DNA of 64,000 nucleotides from RHKX01 sp046330415. Its GTDB lineage: Bacteria > Actinomycetota > Thermoleophilia > Solirubrobacterales > 70-9. A program made the translations under genes and the position numbers. This document shows positions 61,762 through 64,000 of the stretch, one piece after another (position 1 is the stretch's first letter; every line of letters starts with the position of its first letter). Below the pieces are notes generated by a model. It saw nothing but the letters and a program-made list of their open reading frames with translations, did not search any database and was not told where the DNA came from. The stretch spans positions 115,963 to 179,962 of the forward strand of contig JAXLSW010000012.1 of assembly GCA_046330415.1 (NCBI GenBank), given 5' to 3'.

Positions 61762-61809
61762 CGCCCGCCGGACGCGCCCTGCCGGTGCAAACGGGCGCCC
61801 GCCGCAGGC

Positions 61810-62850
61810 TCAGGTCAGCTTCGAGGCAAGCGCCGCACCGGCCGCCAGCGGTGCCGCGAAGAAGAGCCGGTCCTCATCGAGGTTCCGGCCCATGGTCCGG
61901 GTCGGCAGGCCGCTCGCCGCGTAGCCGTCGAGATCGGCCACGTGCTCGCTGGGACGGTGAAGCCCGGAGACCGCCCCCGAGATCACCGCGGTGGGGTCGC
62001 CGGCCTCCTCGGGCCACAGCGCTCTCAGCCCCGCCGGTACCGGCACCTCGACGCCTCCCAGCAGGAGCTCGAGCACCGACCTGGTGTGGTGGCTGAGCCC
62101 GAGGTGGCGCGGCCGCGGATCCCCCGCCGACATCCGCGGGGAGAGCAGGCAGGGGAGATCGAGGGCCAAAGCGGCGTGAGCGGCGTCGAGCGCGGCCATG
62201 CCGCCGTGCCCGTAGCGGGTCTCGGAGCCGAGGATCCCCGGCCCGGCGCCGACGATCGCGGCGTTCCAACCGCGCGACTCCGCGGCGGCGTGGAGTGCCC
62301 CGACCAGCGTGATCGCCTCGCCGTCGCCGCCGTAGCTCGGCGCGACCGTCAGATGGTCAGCCAGCAGGCCACGCTCACGCAGCTCGGTGACGTCGCGCGA
62401 CAGCGACCCCGGCAGCCCACCGCCGCCCGCCTGAACGAACCCGATGCGCGTGTCCGGAGCCCCCTGCCCGGCCGCCCACGCGACCGGCGCCAGGTGGCCG
62501 TGGAGTGGCAACGCCAGAACGGGGATGGACCGCAGCGGGCGCGCCTCCGAGCCGACGGGCTCCTCGACGGGGTCCACCGCGTGCTGCAACGACGTGTAGT
62601 TGAGCTTCATCACGTGGACCCCGGGCGGAGTCTCGCCTCCGTCCAGCCCGCGCGTCAGGTTGACGTGGACGACGTCGAATCCGCCCGAGCCGAGACCCAG
62701 GTCCACCGCCGCCGTGTTGACGATCACCTCGTCGCCGACCTCGGTGGCCCCGACCATCGACGCGTCCGCCCAGGCGCGCCGCCGCTCGCCCGCGACCTCG
62801 ACCTCGAGCGGCTCGGTGCCGACGACCATGCCGCGTCGCAGCTTCAGCAA
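61810..62850 (-). CDS. DUF3866 family protein
   Basis: 346 residues from TTG 62850. Core GGFDVVHVNLTRGLDGGETP, HVMKLNYTSLQHAVDPVEEP, GGGGLPGSLSRDV, ILGSETRYGHGG and LGLSHHTRSVLELLLGG are the DUF3866 landmarks. Function unknown; always found near xerD in Thermoleophilia as far as I recall. The start overlaps the M20 stop (within TTGCTGA). An ATG at about 62829 is an alternative. Confidence 0.82.
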   Translation of the reverse strand: MLKLRRGMVVGTEPLEVEVAGERRRAWADASMVGATEVGDEVIVNTAAVDLGLGSGGFDVVHVNLTRGLDGGETPPGVHVMKLNYTSLQHAVDPVEEPVGSEARPLRSIPVLALPLHGHLAPVAWAAGQGAPDTRIGFVQAGGGGLPGSLSRDVTELRERGLLADHLTVAPSYGGDGEAITLVGALHAAAESRGWNAAIVGAGPGILGSETRYGHGGMAALDAAHAALALDLPCLLSPRMSAGDPRPRHLGLSHHTRSVLELLLGGVEVPVPAGLRALWPEEAGDPTAVISGAVSGLHRPSEHVADLDGYAASGLPTRTMGRNLDEDRLFFAAPLAAGAALASKLT

Positions 62851-63983
62851 GCCTCGTCCTCTCCCCCCGCCCCGGTCCCGGCCGCGTCGACGATCGCCGC
62901 GCAGACGTCGAGCATCCTCACGAGCTCGGAGATCGCGACGCTCTCGTCGGGCGTGTGGTTCGCCTCGGTGCCGTTGGCGAGGAGCAGCGCGTCGAAGCCG
63001 GCCGCCCGCAGCGCGTTGGCATCGCTGCCGCCGCCCGTCGCTCGCTCGACCGGCTCGACGCCGCAGCGCTCGAGCGCCGCGCGCGCCAGCGCCAGTGGCC
63101 GCGACGACGGCTTGATCCGGTAGCCACGGAAGTAGGTCTCCATGAGCAGATCGACGTCGACCCCGGCCTCCCCCGCCGCCCACGTGCAGGCGTCGATCAT
63201 CCGCTGCGCGACGTCCTCGGCGCGGCCGGCGTCGATCGAGCGCGCCTCCGCCTGCAGCCTGCAGATCCCGGCGACGACGTTCGGGGCGGTGCCACCGTCG
63301 ATCACGCCGACGTTCGCCGTCGTCTCCCCGTCCAGCCGGCCGAGCTCCATCGTCGCAACGGCATGCGTCGCGGCTTCGATCGCGCTCCTGCCCGCCTCCG
63401 GGCGGATCCCCGCGTGCGCCTCGACGCCGCGGAACTCAGCCATGATCTTCTTGTAGGTGGGAGCGGCGGTGATCACCTCGCCGATCGGGGTTGCGTGGTC
63501 GAACACGAAGCCGATCTCGGACTCGAGCTCGGCCGGATCCAGCGCCGCCGCGCCTCGGAGCCCCTGCTCCTCGGCGACGGTGAAGACGAGCTCGACCCCC
63601 ACGGGCGGGGGCTCTGCGGCGAATCGCGCCCCGAGCTCCATGAGGACGGTCACGGCAGCCTTGTTGTCGGCGCCGAGGATCGTGTCACCGGCGCTGCGCA
63701 GCACACCGCCGTCGTCGACCACCCTGATCGGCTCCTCGTGCGGGACCGTGTCGAGATGGGCGAAGAACGCGACCCAGCCGTCGGCGCCGTCGCGCCCGGG
63801 GATCCGGGCGATCAGGTTGCCGGCCCCGGCGCGGGCCTCCGCGGCGGAGTCGTCCTCGCGGAACTCGATCCCGAGATCGGTCAGCTCGGCGGCGACCGCG
63901 TCGGCGACCGCGCGCTCGTCCCCGGTGATGCTGGGGATCTCGCAGAGCGCGACGAAGCGGGCGACGAGCCTCTCCTCGGACAT
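62844..63983 (-). CDS. M20-family peptidase (peptidase T-like)
   Basis: 379 residues. Zinc-dependent exopeptidase with FFAHLDTVPHE (His, Asp), GADNKAAVTVLMELGA (bridging Asp), VAEEQGLRGA (Glu-Glu), FDHATPIGEV and GIRPEAGRSAIEAAT in the dimer domain, and the late ANHTPDESVA with the fifth ligand His. Probably cuts short peptides in the cytoplasm. First gene of the DUF3866-xerD-mutM side, at the window edge. Confidence 0.9.
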   Translation of the reverse strand: MSEERLVARFVALCEIPSITGDERAVADAVAAELTDLGIEFREDDSAAEARAGAGNLIARIPGRDGADGWVAFFAHLDTVPHEEPIRVVDDGGVLRSAGDTILGADNKAAVTVLMELGARFAAEPPPVGVELVFTVAEEQGLRGAAALDPAELESEIGFVFDHATPIGEVITAAPTYKKIMAEFRGVEAHAGIRPEAGRSAIEAATHAVATMELGRLDGETTANVGVIDGGTAPNVVAGICRLQAEARSIDAGRAEDVAQRMIDACTWAAGEAGVDVDLLMETYFRGYRIKPSSRPLALARAALERCGVEPVERATGGGSDANALRAAGFDALLLANGTEANHTPDESVAISELVRMLDVCAAIVDAAGTGAGGEDEAC

Positions 63984-64000
63984 GGCGGGCAGGCTAACCG

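Noticed and set aside
59722..63123. A very long plus-strand open frame (over 1100 codons) across mutM, xerD and DUF3866
   Set aside because: Antisense to three clear genes; in high-GC DNA the opposite strand lacks stops. The translation is Arg/Gly/Asp-rich with no domain.

Overview
The window is a 64 kb piece of a high-GC chromosome, most likely from an actinobacterium of the class Thermoleophilia (Solirubrobacterales type). This is inferred from the ruvC-ruvA-ruvB/yebC block, the dnaG-dgt-recO and mutM-xerD-DUF3866 blocks, long secreted proteins of the DUF6351 and parallel beta-helix kinds, and the DUF6421-SDR-threonine aldolase cluster. It is not proven by any rRNA, since none is present.

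Layout. 0-8.7 kb: a potassium-channel-like protein, the Holliday junction genes ruvB/ruvA/ruvC with yebC, a secreted beta-helix protein, then an overlapping pdxS-pdxT-M29 peptidase operon. 8.8-29 kb: mostly metabolic and envelope genes. These include a striking secreted protein with a complete saposin-B cysteine pattern, an RpiR regulator, an M3 peptidase, a sugar transporter, a carotenoid oxygenase divergent from a PadR regulator, NAD synthetase, and an MpaB-type oxygenase divergent from a TetR regulator. 29.09-40.34 kb: an integrated mobile element (about 11.2 kb) in the 3' half of a tRNA(CAU) gene, bounded by a 44-bp direct repeat (42/44 identical). It carries a tyrosine integrase, an excisionase, a replication-relaxation protein, a disrupted coupling ATPase, and a dense defence-like cargo. 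40.5-57.3 kb: a DUF6351 protein, an acyl-CoA carboxyltransferase, a glycosyltransferase, an odd tRNA-Asn touching an HTH-HNH gene, the DUF6421 cluster (its SDR frameshifted), dnaG and dgt. 57.3-64 kb: gene remnants, then recO, P1 peptidase, mutM, xerD, DUF3866 and an M20 peptidase, several translationally coupled.

How the genes work together. In the element, three start-stop-linked genes (a Thoeris-type TIR protein, a three-helix membrane protein, and a 45-residue proline-rich protein with two PPRDPGK copies) look like one unit. Next to it a HIT-family nucleotide hydrolase gene and a second membrane protein face each other. On the other side of the transfer genes sit a class II Fic protein with a palindromic promoter and a two-gene restriction-modification-like pair (EcoRI-family adenine methylase and DUF262-HNH nuclease). 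I regard the TIR/membrane/micro-protein operon, possibly with the HIT/membrane pair, as the best candidate for an undescribed system. The saposin-like protein is the other standout. All functional statements about these are inference from sequence.
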